Made by a program: the position numbers and the translations under genes. Under the pieces are notes generated by a model. That model did not search any database, was not told the DNA's origin, and saw only the letters and a program-made list of their open reading frames with translations. A stretch of DNA of 64,000 nucleotides from an uncultured Chitinophaga sp. (lineage in GTDB: Bacteria > Bacteroidota > Bacteroidia > Chitinophagales > Chitinophagaceae). Within the stretch, counting starts at the first letter, position 1; each line of letters starts with the position of its first letter. Below are positions 19,010-27,965 of the stretch, piece after piece. The stretch covers positions 1 through 64,000 of the forward strand of contig NZ_CAMLHC010000028.1 in the NCBI RefSeq assembly GCF_946479755.1, in the 5' to 3' direction.

Positions 19010-19921
19010 ATGATACCCTTCATGCCCTGCCTGAGAAAATATGGCTGGTGCCTGCTCACCGGACTCCTTTTGCTGACACATTCCTGTCAGTGTAAAAAAG
19101 AACATGTCGGCCCGCCGTCGCCACCGGTCCTGCCACAGGACACCTACCTGGTCACCTCCATCCGCGTCAACGGCATCCCGAAAGACAGTTTTGTCTACAA
19201 CGACCGGCTGCAGCTGACGCAGCGCTGGGACTACAATCCCTCCTACCGGCAATGGCAGAACTACATCGCCTTCGGTTATAACGCTGACGGATATGTGAAA
19301 ACAGCGCGTTATTATAATGAAAATGACAATACGGTCAAAAGCCTGAGCCAGACCGATTCACTGGCCTGGACACCCGGCAGGCTCATGATCTACAGTACCC
19401 TGTACCGCAATCTTGGCGAAGAAATTTCCGGGTACGACACCACCTCATTGCAGGTGAACGCCATCCGGCAGTTCACCCTGGCCGGCTCCAAGGATACTTT
19501 CATTTTCGATAACGTCATTTTCGGAGATATGGTCCAGTTCAAGGAATACAGCTACCAGCAACAGGATATCCCGCTATTCGTCACGCATAATTATGTCAAT
19601 ATTATCGGTGGCGCCCTTGTGCTGGAAGGATACCGGTATACCATGACCTACAATGGCCGGATAAATCCTTTGCATCGCTATCTCTCCAAAAATCCACTGC
19701 TGCTCCAGGCTGTCACCGCCGATCTGCAAAACAACTGGAAAGGCTATCCTTACCTTGCCAGCGAACATTACGTCACCAGTATCCGGTATGAAGAAGTCAA
19801 CGGTGCGTCAACGACCCTGCCGGTAACCTATATACCGTTTGACACTTCGGCTTATGCGAAAGACCAGCGTATAGGTGACAATACTGTTATCAGTTACCGG
19901 TACAAGATCATTAAACCATAA
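19010..19921 (+). CDS. hypothetical lipoprotein
   Basis: A 303-residue protein with a short signal ending in the lipobox LTHSC (Cys at about residue 26), so it is an exported lipoprotein. The rest contains beta-rich text repeats such as FVYNDRLQLTQRWDY and IAFGYNADGYVKTARYYNEND, the pattern seen in Bacteroidota lipoproteins of the DUF4595/RHS-like beta-sheet type. The function is unknown. An alternative start 12 nt downstream (MPCLRKYGW) makes a more compact signal peptide. It is followed closely by a YjbR-type gene that has its own -7 element. Confidence 0.8.
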   Translation: MIPFMPCLRKYGWCLLTGLLLLTHSCQCKKEHVGPPSPPVLPQDTYLVTSIRVNGIPKDSFVYNDRLQLTQRWDYNPSYRQWQNYIAFGYNADGYVKTARYYNENDNTVKSLSQTDSLAWTPGRLMIYSTLYRNLGEEISGYDTTSLQVNAIRQFTLAGSKDTFIFDNVIFGDMVQFKEYSYQQQDIPLFVTHNYVNIIGGALVLEGYRYTMTYNGRINPLHRYLSKNPLLLQAVTADLQNNWKGYPYLASEHYVTSIRYEEVNGASTTLPVTYIPFDTSAYAKDQRIGDNTVISYRYKIIKP

Positions 19922-19970
19922 CCGGCCCTTACTTTTTTTTATCTTTGTCGTCCATAAAACCCTGTCATAC

Positions 19971-20321
19971 ATGGACATCGAACAATTCTGCCAATACTGC
20001 ATTTCCCTTCCGGGCGTTACGGAAGAATTTCCTTTCGGGGAACAGACCCTTGTGTATAAAGTCTGTGGCAAAATGTTTGCCCTCACCGACCTTGAAGAGT
20101 TCAGCAGCGTAAACCTGAAATGTGATCCGGATGAAGCGGTGGAGCTGCGGGAGCGCTACGAGGGCGTCACCCCCGGCTGGCATATGAACAAAAAACACTG
20201 GAATACGGTCGATATGCACTCCAATATCCCCAACAAACTGATATTGCAGTGGATCAAAAACTCTTATGATCTTGTGGTGGCCAGTTTGCCGAAAAAAGAG
20301 CGCGAAAAGCTGGCCGGTTGA
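19971..20321 (+). CDS. MmcQ/YjbR-family protein
   Basis: A 116-residue protein of the MmcQ/YjbR family, small alpha/beta proteins with a CyaY-like fold that are sometimes annotated as DNA-binding. The opening MDIEQFCQYCISLPGVTEEFPFG and the C-terminal MNKKHWNTVDMHSNIP are typical. The start is set by these conserved residues and by TATCTTTG, a perfect -7 element, at 19940-19947; an upstream ATG would run through the previous gene's 3' end. The cellular role is not known. Confidence 0.9.
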   Translation: MDIEQFCQYCISLPGVTEEFPFGEQTLVYKVCGKMFALTDLEEFSSVNLKCDPDEAVELRERYEGVTPGWHMNKKHWNTVDMHSNIPNKLILQWIKNSYDLVVASLPKKEREKLAG

Positions 20322-20394
20322 CCGCTCACCCATTTCTGCGGTCATATTACCTAATTTTTTTGCTACTTTAGTCCCCGTCTAAAACAAACCGTTT

Positions 20395-22287
20395 ATGAGA
20401 AAATGGCTGCTGCTGGCCTGCGCCGCGCTGTTCGTCTTTCCTGTCGTTACAAAGGCTGTTAACCAGGATTCCCTCTGGATGTATACCCACTACACTAAAA
20501 AAGAAGTGTATATCCCCATGCGGGACGGGGTCAAACTGTTTACCTCCATCTATCTTCCCAAAGACCAGTCGGAGAAACACCCTATCCTGATGACGCGCAC
20601 CCCTTACTCCTGCGCGCCTTACGGCGAAGGCAACTTCCGCCCGCTGTACAGGAACCACTATAATCAATACCTGCATGAAGGTTATATTATGGTAATCCAG
20701 GATGTAAGAGGCACCTGGATGAGTGAAGGTAAGTTTGTGAACGTACGTCCTTTTAACACCACTAAAAAGGGCAAGAATGAGATCGATGAAGCCAGCGACA
20801 CCTATGATACCATCGACTGGCTGGTGAAAAACCTTGCCGGCAATAACGGCAACGTAGGCATCTTCGGTATTTCCTATCCCGGCTTTTACTCTACCATGGC
20901 GGCGCTGAGCAATCACCCCGCCCTTAAAGCCGTTAGCCCCCAGGCGCCGGTAACGGACTGGTTCATGGGAGATGACTTCCACCACAACGGTGCCTTCATG
21001 CTCACGGACGCATTTTCTTTCTACACCGTATTTGACCATCCGCATCCGAAACCTACGACTGTAGGACCTAAGGGCATCGAATACTACACCCGCGACAACT
21101 ACAAATACTATCTCGAAACCGGGGCGCTGCCTAATTTCTCCAAAATTATCGGCGACAGCATTCCCTTCTGGCATGAAATGTATGCCCACCCTACCTACGA
21201 CAGCTACTGGCAGGCGCGTAACGTACGCAACTTCCTGAAAAACGTAAAACCCACCATGCTGGTAGTAGGCGGCGTGTTCGACGCAGAAGACTGCTTCGGC
21301 GCCTGGAACACGTATAAGAGCATCGAAACACAAAGCCCCAACACCAACAACCGTATAGTGATGGGCCCCTGGTACCATGGTCAATGGGCTTCCAACGACG
21401 GTACCCATCTCGGTAATGTCCGCTTTGGCAGCAATACTTCCGAGTATTATGCCAACAACATCGAAATTCCTTTCTTCAACTATTACCTGAAAGGCAAAGG
21501 GCAGGCGCCTGATATCGCAGAAGCTACTATTTTCTTTACCGGTAAAAACGAATGGAAAAGGCTGCCGCAATGGCCTCCGGCCGATATGAAGGAACAACCC
21601 ATTTACCTGCAGCCTGACGGCAAACTGGCTTTCACGCAACCTGGCGCAGGCAACAGCTTCAGCGAATACATCAGCGATCCGGCCAAACCGGTGCCTTATA
21701 CCGAGGATGTACACTTCGGCCGCACCATCAACTATATGACCGATGACCAGCGCTTTGCTTCCCGCAGACCGGACGTAGTCGTGTTTGAATCCGAAGTGCT
21801 GGACAAAGACATCACCCTCGCCGGCCCGGTAATCGCCGACATCGTGGCCAGCACCACCGGTACCGATGCCGATTTCGTGGTGAAGCTGATTGACGTGTTC
21901 CCGAATGATTTCAAATATGAAGAAGACGCCGCTTCAGAACACCGTCGTGTTCCTTCTTCCACCTATCCCATGGGAGGCTACCAGATGCTGGTACGTGGCG
22001 AGATCATGCGCGGCAAATTCCGTAACAGCTTCGAAAAACCGGAAGCGTTTGTTCCGGGTCAGCCTACGCCGGTGAAATTCACCATGCCTGATGTGGCCCA
22101 CACCTTTCAAAAAGGCCATCGTATCATGATCCAGATACAAAGCAGCTGGTTCCCGCTGGCAGACCGTAACCCGCAGCAGTTCATGGATATCTACAAAGCC
22201 ACCGATAAAGATTTCAAAAAAGCAGATATCAGGATCTATCATGATGCCACGCACGCATCTAAGATATTACTGCCTATTTCACAGTAA
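20395..22287 (+). CDS. CocE/NonD family hydrolase (X-prolyl dipeptidyl aminopeptidase S15-like), secreted
   Basis: A 630-residue alpha/beta hydrolase with a signal peptide (WLLLACAALFVFPVVTKA). The nucleophile elbow is GIFGISYPGFYST. The catalytic Asp is probably in VVGGVFDAEDCFGAW and the His in MGPWYHGQWASNDG. A C-terminal jelly-roll domain (about residues 430-625) completes the CocE architecture. Members cleave esters or acyl-amide bonds such as beta-lactam esters, alpha-amino acid esters or X-Pro peptides, so the exact substrate is open. The protein should act in the periplasm or outside the cell. Confidence 0.9.
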   Translation: MRKWLLLACAALFVFPVVTKAVNQDSLWMYTHYTKKEVYIPMRDGVKLFTSIYLPKDQSEKHPILMTRTPYSCAPYGEGNFRPLYRNHYNQYLHEGYIMVIQDVRGTWMSEGKFVNVRPFNTTKKGKNEIDEASDTYDTIDWLVKNLAGNNGNVGIFGISYPGFYSTMAALSNHPALKAVSPQAPVTDWFMGDDFHHNGAFMLTDAFSFYTVFDHPHPKPTTVGPKGIEYYTRDNYKYYLETGALPNFSKIIGDSIPFWHEMYAHPTYDSYWQARNVRNFLKNVKPTMLVVGGVFDAEDCFGAWNTYKSIETQSPNTNNRIVMGPWYHGQWASNDGTHLGNVRFGSNTSEYYANNIEIPFFNYYLKGKGQAPDIAEATIFFTGKNEWKRLPQWPPADMKEQPIYLQPDGKLAFTQPGAGNSFSEYISDPAKPVPYTEDVHFGRTINYMTDDQRFASRRPDVVVFESEVLDKDITLAGPVIADIVASTTGTDADFVVKLIDVFPNDFKYEEDAASEHRRVPSSTYPMGGYQMLVRGEIMRGKFRNSFEKPEAFVPGQPTPVKFTMPDVAHTFQKGHRIMIQIQSSWFPLADRNPQQFMDIYKATDKDFKKADIRIYHDATHASKILLPISQ

Positions 22288-22297
22288 ACCTGTTATC

Positions 22298-22356
22298 ACC
22301 GACATAAAAAGACACCCGCCTGATCATACATCAGGCGGGTGTCTTTTTATGTCGGT
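22298..22356. terminator. bidirectional terminator, 27-bp stem
   Basis: A 27-bp perfect stem (22298-22324 with 22330-22356, loop CATAC) contains AAAAAGACACCC and its complement. It separates two convergent genes. Confidence 0.9.
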
Positions 22357-22389
22357 ATCATCTTCGTACAGCAGGATTCATCATGGCCG

Positions 22390-23571
22390 TTACAGTCTTC
22401 CGCCGCCGCCCCACTCGATCCAGTCTGCCGCCGCGCCGTTCTGTGTTTTGAGTCCTATCTGCAGGAAGCCATGTTTGCTGACGTTGTAACGAAGCGCTAC
22501 CCGCAGGAACCAGTTGCCTTTTTCATTATCGCGCCGCCAAAGATAAGTACCTGCCTGCGTTACAATATCGAAGCGCTGTAAATGAAGCGTATGCCCTATA
22601 TGCGCGCCCAGCAGCATTTTGTCAAAGGTGGATGCTTTACCATATTTCTGCCCGTACACCAACCCGAGGGAACCATCGTAAAATCCGTCGAGACCGGCGC
22701 CAAAGCTACATACATGGCTGTACAGGTAACTCCAGTCCAATACCGCCGAAGCAGTGCCATAAAAAGCCCTTACACCGTAACGGCTGTCTGCCTGTACTAC
22801 CCCAAAGGCACCATAGAGGCTCCAGTCCTGCTTATGCTTCAATTTGGACAACGGACTATCGATATACGTTGGCCTGATACGCGCCACATAGTGCGGATCT
22901 ATCTGTTGCTGTACAATATTGCGGATCGTGTTATAATGTACCCGCAGGCCGGCATGGAGTCCTGCCATATTGAGGCCCAGGTTGGGCGTATGGGTACGGC
23001 CATTGGAGAAATGCGTGAGGTCTACCCCATAAACAAAATCGAATAGTTCAGACAGTCGCCATATACCGCTGGCGCCCACGTTAAAATAGACATCTACCTT
23101 GGAGCTGATAGCATCATTGAGCGGATTTTTATCCTGGTCGTAGGGGTTAAGATCGTAGGTGAAACCGAGCGACAGCCCTGCTTCAAAGTGATGCCTTTTC
23201 CGGCGATGGAAAGGGGCGTAAAAGAACCCGTAGATGCCGCTGGGGTTGCCCAGGACGGTGGCATCACCGATATTGCCGGTATAGAAGCCGATACCATAAC
23301 TGGGGTAGTTAAGCGCCCGCTGCCATTCCTGCTTGCCGGTAGACATCCACGCCATTCGCAGTTCCACTGACTCGTATCCGTGCTTCAGTGCATTCGATAG
23401 TTCTTCGCCATTATACAGGTGGCCGCCGGTATGCAGTTTTAGCTCTATAAATTTCTGTCTGCCCAGGTTGGGGTTGGCTTTGGCCTTTGACCATAAGTCT
23501 GTTGAATCCTGTGCCTGCAGGCTGCCTGCCAGCAGTGCCGCTGCCATTGTTGTTAGAATACTGAACTTCAT
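22390..23571 (-). CDS. acyloxyacyl hydrolase, PagL-like lipid A 3-O-deacylase
   Basis: A 393-residue outer-membrane beta-barrel with a signal peptide (ILTTMAAALLAGSLQAQ). PagL enzymes remove the 3-O acyl chain of lipid A using a His-Ser pair in an HxSN motif. Here it reads DLTHFSNGRTHTPNLG. The C-terminal part shows alternating beta-strand patterns with an aromatic end. It is longer than Pseudomonas PagL (about 170 residues), as is usual for Bacteroidota members, with an N-terminal extension that may form extra strands. The start MKFSILTTM is used because it directly precedes the signal sequence. Confidence 0.88.
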   Translation of the reverse strand: MKFSILTTMAAALLAGSLQAQDSTDLWSKAKANPNLGRQKFIELKLHTGGHLYNGEELSNALKHGYESVELRMAWMSTGKQEWQRALNYPSYGIGFYTGNIGDATVLGNPSGIYGFFYAPFHRRKRHHFEAGLSLGFTYDLNPYDQDKNPLNDAISSKVDVYFNVGASGIWRLSELFDFVYGVDLTHFSNGRTHTPNLGLNMAGLHAGLRVHYNTIRNIVQQQIDPHYVARIRPTYIDSPLSKLKHKQDWSLYGAFGVVQADSRYGVRAFYGTASAVLDWSYLYSHVCSFGAGLDGFYDGSLGLVYGQKYGKASTFDKMLLGAHIGHTLHLQRFDIVTQAGTYLWRRDNEKGNWFLRVALRYNVSKHGFLQIGLKTQNGAAADWIEWGGGGRL

Positions 23572-23732
23572 AGACGTCTGAACGGTTAACATGCGGTTTT
23601 ATTTTTACGCCAACAAAGCAAGTCTCCCTTTTGTTGTACCAGAGCACAGCGCTTGTAAAAAGTTAATTCCTTAACTTGCGAAGGCTTTAATAAACCCTTA
23701 TTTGTATCAAAGTTATTGACAACCACAAATTT

Positions 23733-24452
23733 ATGTACAAAAAATACATTTTTACCGGTGTATTGGGCTTGCTGGGCCTGCAGGGCTTCAGCCAGAAGAA
23801 ACCTGTGCCCAAGGCCAAACCGGTGTCCCATACCGCTGCAAAACCTGCTTTACTAAAAAACAGGATGGACTCCCTGAGTTATGGCATCGGCGTCAATATC
23901 GCCGAGAACCTGAAAGCACAGGGATTAACGAATGTCAACACGACCCTGCTGGCCAAAGCCATCCAGGACATGCTGACCAATAAAACATTAACATTATCAA
24001 AAGACCAGAGTGAGATGAGCATCAGTAATTACCTTCAGCAACTGAAAGCGGAAAAAGTGGCTAAAAACCGCGAGGCCAGCGACAAATTCCTGGCAGAAAA
24101 TAAAGCCAAACCGGGTGTGGTAACCCTTCCCAGCGGTCTTCAGTACCAGATCCTGAAAGAAGGCACCGGACCCAAACCTACCATCAACGATAAAGTAAAA
24201 ACACACTATCATGGTACCCTCATTGATGGTACTGTATTCGACAGCTCTGTAGACAGAGGCGAGCCCATCTCCTTCCCGGTGAGCGGTGTGATCAGAGGCT
24301 GGACAGAAGCCTTGCAGCTGATGCCCGTAGGTTCCAAATGGCGCCTCTTCATCCCGTCAGACCTGGCCTACGGCGACCGTGGCGCTGGTCCTAAAATCGG
24401 CCCCGGCAGTGCGCTGGTGTTTGATGTGGAGCTGCTGGACATCGTAAAATAA
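23733..24452 (+). CDS. FKBP-type peptidyl-prolyl cis-trans isomerase, Mip/FkpA-like
   Basis: A 239-residue exported proline isomerase. A signal peptide (IFTGVLGLLGLQGFSQ) precedes an N-terminal dimerisation helix domain (about residues 45-120, MDSLSYGIGVNIAENLKAQG) and a C-terminal FKBP catalytic domain (about 135-239) with VKTHYHGTLIDGTVFDSSVDRGEP, GVIRGWTEALQLMPVGSKW and IPSDLAYG. The layout matches FkpA and Mip proteins, which assist folding in the periplasm. The stop codon is the first base pairs of a very long inverted repeat. Confidence 0.95.
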   Translation: MYKKYIFTGVLGLLGLQGFSQKKPVPKAKPVSHTAAKPALLKNRMDSLSYGIGVNIAENLKAQGLTNVNTTLLAKAIQDMLTNKTLTLSKDQSEMSISNYLQQLKAEKVAKNREASDKFLAENKAKPGVVTLPSGLQYQILKEGTGPKPTINDKVKTHYHGTLIDGTVFDSSVDRGEPISFPVSGVIRGWTEALQLMPVGSKWRLFIPSDLAYGDRGAGPKIGPGSALVFDVELLDIVK

Positions 24453-24554
24453 TTACGAATTACGAATTACGAATTGAGGGCTTTCATATGGAAAGGTTAC
24501 TAAGATAACCGCTCTATATGAAAGCCCTCAATTCGTAATTCGTAATTCGTAATT
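24451..24554. repeat. 39-bp perfect inverted repeat of AATTACG words (period 7)
   Basis: The left arm (24451-24489) contains three tandem AATTACG units followed by AATTGAGGGCTTTCATAT. The right arm (24516-24554) is its exact reverse complement. The 26-nt loop holds a further small hairpin, GGTTA/TAACC. It lies between convergent genes and overlaps the FKBP stop codon, so it could terminate both transcripts. Confidence 0.9.
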
Positions 24555-24563
24555 TGTAATTCC

Positions 24564-25562
24564 CTATGCTTTATATACCCGCGGGCGCATCTGCTCCAGC
24601 AGGATGAAGTCGGCCAGTACCATGGCAGTCACCGCTTCCAGTACCACCGGTACCCGCAGTGCGATGCAGAGGTCGTGGCGGCCTTTCACGCTGAAAGTTT
24701 CCACCTGTCCGCTGGCGATGTTCAGCGTTTGTTGTTCTTTGGGTGTGCTGGACGTGGGTTTGACAGCGATACGGAACACCAGCGGGTTGCCGTTGGTGAT
24801 ACCGCCTACCACGCCGCCGGCGTTGTTGGTAGCCGTTTTGCCGGTAGTGTCCAGGACAGGATCGTTATGTTCCAGTCCTTTCATTTTAGCAGCGGCGAAG
24901 CCGGCGCCGAATTCAATTCCTTTTACTGCGGGGATCGCAAATACAGCATGGGCCAGGCTGGACTCCAGCGAATCGAAGAACGGTTCACCGAGACCGATGG
25001 GCAGCCCTTCTACCACACATTCCACAATACCGCCGACAGAGTCTTTGGCGGCGATGGCTGCTTCCAGTCCTTCTTCCGGATTGGTATAGCCGCCTACTTC
25101 CGTGATGGTGGCTTTTACCTGGATGCTGTTGCCCAGGATCTTTTTGGCAATAACGCCTGCCGCTACGAGGTTGAGCGTAAGCCTGCCGCTGAAGTGGCCT
25201 CCGCCGCGGTAGTCTTCGAAGCCGCCGAATTTATGGGTGGCCACAAAGTCAGCATGACCGGGGCGCGGGAATTCACGCAGCTTCTCATAGTCGGTGCTGC
25301 GGGTGTTATTATTTTCAAAGAGGATGGTGACCGGTGCGCCGGTAGTATGATCGTTGAATACGCCTGACTTGATAAAGGGCAGGTCTTCCTCCTTGCGGGG
25401 GGTAGTGCCCCTGGAACCGCCTTTGCGCCGTTCCAGGTCGGGCAGGAAGTCTTCCTGTCTGAGTGGAATACCGGCCGGTACTCCGTCGATGTTGACCCCT
25501 ACGCTGGCGCCGTGGGATTCTCCGAAAACATTCACCCTGAATAATCTGCCAAAACTGTTCAC
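24564..25562 (-). CDS. aroC: chorismate synthase
   Basis: This is the last shikimate-pathway enzyme: it makes chorismate from EPSP by 1,4-elimination using reduced FMN. The 332-residue protein shows the family blocks GESHGASVGVNIDGVPAG, the DFVATHKFGGFEDYRGGGHFSGRLTLN region, and DPVLDTTGKTATNNAGGVVGGITNG. It is the last gene of the seven-gene aromatic operon, 37 nt downstream of aroA, and is followed by the long inverted repeat that probably ends the transcript. Confidence 0.97.
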   Translation of the reverse strand: MNSFGRLFRVNVFGESHGASVGVNIDGVPAGIPLRQEDFLPDLERRKGGSRGTTPRKEEDLPFIKSGVFNDHTTGAPVTILFENNNTRSTDYEKLREFPRPGHADFVATHKFGGFEDYRGGGHFSGRLTLNLVAAGVIAKKILGNSIQVKATITEVGGYTNPEEGLEAAIAAKDSVGGIVECVVEGLPIGLGEPFFDSLESSLAHAVFAIPAVKGIEFGAGFAAAKMKGLEHNDPVLDTTGKTATNNAGGVVGGITNGNPLVFRIAVKPTSSTPKEQQTLNIASGQVETFSVKGRHDLCIALRVPVVLEAVTAMVLADFILLEQMRPRVYKA

Positions 25563-25599
25563 ACACTGATGATTTAAGATTGAATAAAAAGGGATGCCG

Positions 25600-26868
25600 T
25601 TAGCTGTTGGCAGCTACGGCTACCTGACCGCCCAGCAGCTGCAGGTGGTCGTAGAATTCAGGATACGACTTGTTCACTGCTTCTGCGTTTTCGATCGTCA
25701 CCGGCCCATCTGCTGTGAGGGCTGCTACGGCGCAGGCCATAGCGATGCGGTGGTCGTTATGGGAATGTACGTGTGCACCTTTGATGCCGGTACCACCATG
25801 CACCAGCATGATGTCTCCCTCGAGGTCTATGCGGATACCCATTTTGCCGAATTCTTCCTGCAAGGTGAGGCCTCGGTCGCTTTCTTTATGCGCCAGGCGG
25901 CTCACACCTTTTATTTTCGTAATGCCGTTGCAGTTAGCTGCCAGCGCTACGAGTGGCGGGAACAGGTCCGGACAGTCCGTTGCATCTATTTCGAAGGCAT
26001 TGAGCCCGTTTTTCTGAATATTCACGGTAAAGACACCCGGCAGGATGTAGGTACCGGCTTTTTCCAGCGCTTCCAGGATCGCTTTGTCCGATTGGGCGGA
26101 AGCGGTATTGAGGTGCTGTACTTCAGCATTACCGGCTACGGCAGCGGCTACCAGCAGGAATGCGGCTCCGCTCCAGTCGCCTTCCACCGTATAGTCGGTA
26201 GCGTTATAGGATTGTTTTTTACCGAAATGGAACTGCTCGAAGTTCTCTTCTTCCACCTTTACCCCGAAGTGCTCCATCAGTTGCAGGGTCAACGCGATGT
26301 AGGGTTTGCTTTTAAGATCTTTTACGGTGATGGTCACTTCTTCTGCCGCGGCGCCATAGGCCATCAGCAGGCCGGTGAGGAACTGGGAACTGAGCGAGCC
26401 GTCGATAGTGATATTTTTCGGTTGCAGCGGGCCCTGTATATGCAGGGGCAGTTTACCCTCCTGGGTGGTGCATTTCACGTCCAGCTGTGGCAGCACTTCT
26501 TCGAAGAAGTGCATGGGGCGGGTAGTGAGGCTGCCGTGCCCAACGATGGTGATCGGAATGGAAGCCAGTGCAGCGATAGGCGTAAACATACGGATACCGA
26601 GGCCGGATTCTCCGCAGTTGATTTCATCGTAAAATGGTTTTACGCCGTGGCTGGTGATTTCAAAATGATCATCTCCCCTTTTTATTCTGGCGCCGAGGTT
26701 TTCAGCTACCTCGAGCGCTGCCAGGCAATCGTTGCTCAGGCCGGGATTACGGATAATAGTCGTGCCATTGGCCAGCAGCGCAGCAGCTACGGCGCGTTGC
26801 ATGGCGCTTTTGGAAGGATTGGCCGTAACGGTGCCTTTAACGATGCCGGGTGATACAGTTACTTGCAT
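25600..26868 (-). CDS. aroA: 3-phosphoshikimate 1-carboxyvinyltransferase (EPSP synthase)
   Basis: It joins PEP to shikimate-3-phosphate in the sixth step of the pathway. The 422-residue protein has the N-terminal motif NPSKSAMQRAVAAALLANGTTII with the shikimate-phosphate-binding Lys and Ser. The PEP-site glycine motif is changed to NCGESGLGIRMFTPIAALAS, whereas typical enzymes read LGNAGTAxRPL, so the PEP loop diverges as in some Bacteroidota proteins. The C-terminal half has ALEKAGTYI, FGKMGIRIDLEGD and the HNDHRIAMACAVAAL signature. It lies between aroB and aroC. Confidence 0.93.
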   Translation of the reverse strand: MQVTVSPGIVKGTVTANPSKSAMQRAVAAALLANGTTIIRNPGLSNDCLAALEVAENLGARIKRGDDHFEITSHGVKPFYDEINCGESGLGIRMFTPIAALASIPITIVGHGSLTTRPMHFFEEVLPQLDVKCTTQEGKLPLHIQGPLQPKNITIDGSLSSQFLTGLLMAYGAAAEEVTITVKDLKSKPYIALTLQLMEHFGVKVEEENFEQFHFGKKQSYNATDYTVEGDWSGAAFLLVAAAVAGNAEVQHLNTASAQSDKAILEALEKAGTYILPGVFTVNIQKNGLNAFEIDATDCPDLFPPLVALAANCNGITKIKGVSRLAHKESDRGLTLQEEFGKMGIRIDLEGDIMLVHGGTGIKGAHVHSHNDHRIAMACAVAALTADGPVTIENAEAVNKSYPEFYDHLQLLGGQVAVAANS

Positions 26869-26906
26869 ATATATGTGTCGTCCGCCTTTAGATGTTTAGA
26901 AAATAA

Positions 26907-27932
26907 TTACAACGCCTGCAGCAGCAGTTGCAGGTCAGTGATAGGAACAGGCATGGTGGTGGCTTTTCCTATTTTCTCCAGCAGCACAAAATGGATGGCG
27001 TCTTTTTCCCTTTTTTTGTCCAGCTTAAAGATATCAAACACGGCTGCTTTGTCGGAGGTGAAAGCTACCGGCAGCTGATAATCCGTGATTAGTTTTATCA
27101 GCCGCAGGGTCTGATCATTGGAGAAGCCCATCAGTTGTTCGGAGAAACGCGCTGCAGCTACCATACCGATGGCCACTGCCTTACCGTGTGCGATATGCTC
27201 CAGTTTCTCAACGGCATGTCCCAGCGTGTGACCGAAATTGAGCCAGCGGCGCGGGCCGTTTTCAAACTCATCTTCCAGTACTACTTTGGTTTTGGCTGCC
27301 ACCGATTTTTCCACCAGGTATTCCAGTACGGCCACATCCCTTGCCAGCGCCTTTTCGCGGTTGACTTCGAGGTAATCAAACAGTTCCGCATCCATGATGC
27401 AGGCGTATTTGATGATTTCTGCGAAGCCGTTGTGCCACTCTTCTGCAGGCATGGTGAGGGGCAGGGCGTAATCGAAGAGGATGAATTCCGGTTGACGGAT
27501 AGTGCCTAACAGGTTTTTATGTTTACCATGACTGACGCCGTTTTTGCCGCCGATGGAAGCATCTACCTGTGCCAGCAGCGTGGAGGGAACAAACCCGAAG
27601 GGGATGCCTCTCATATAGATGCTGGCTGCGAAACCTGCCACGTCGGTGATCATACCGCCGCCGATACCGATGAGGGTGGTCTTGCGGTCGGCCTCATGGG
27701 CTACCAGTCCGTCGATGACCAGTTCCACGGTGGCCATGTTTTTCACTTCTTCGCCGGCAGGCACCACGATCTTTTTCCAGTCGTGCAGATGATGTCCGTG
27801 CAGTCTTTCCACATTTTCATCGATCACGAGCACAGACCGGTTCCGGTCCACATGATTTCCCAACTGCAGCAGGCTTTCTCCCATGAAATAGGTGGTTGCC
27901 TGCTGCTGAAAATTATTGGTTAGCTTTTTCAT
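26907..27932 (-). CDS. aroB: 3-dehydroquinate synthase
   Basis: It converts DAHP to 3-dehydroquinate in the second step of the shikimate pathway, using NAD and a divalent metal. The 341-residue protein shows the NAD-binding IGIGGGMITDVAGFAASIYMRGI, the substrate loop VPSTLLAQVDASIGGKNGVSHGKHKNLLG, and the metal-ligand segment RRWLNFGHTLGHAVEKLEHIAHGKAVAIG. It is part of the aromatic operon, 33 nt after the DAHP synthase gene. Confidence 0.96.
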   Translation of the reverse strand: MKKLTNNFQQQATTYFMGESLLQLGNHVDRNRSVLVIDENVERLHGHHLHDWKKIVVPAGEEVKNMATVELVIDGLVAHEADRKTTLIGIGGGMITDVAGFAASIYMRGIPFGFVPSTLLAQVDASIGGKNGVSHGKHKNLLGTIRQPEFILFDYALPLTMPAEEWHNGFAEIIKYACIMDAELFDYLEVNREKALARDVAVLEYLVEKSVAAKTKVVLEDEFENGPRRWLNFGHTLGHAVEKLEHIAHGKAVAIGMVAAARFSEQLMGFSNDQTLRLIKLITDYQLPVAFTSDKAAVFDIFKLDKKREKDAIHFVLLEKIGKATTMPVPITDLQLLLQAL

Positions 27933-27965
27933 TCATTGATTTTAGCGATCAGCCGATGGTGCTGT

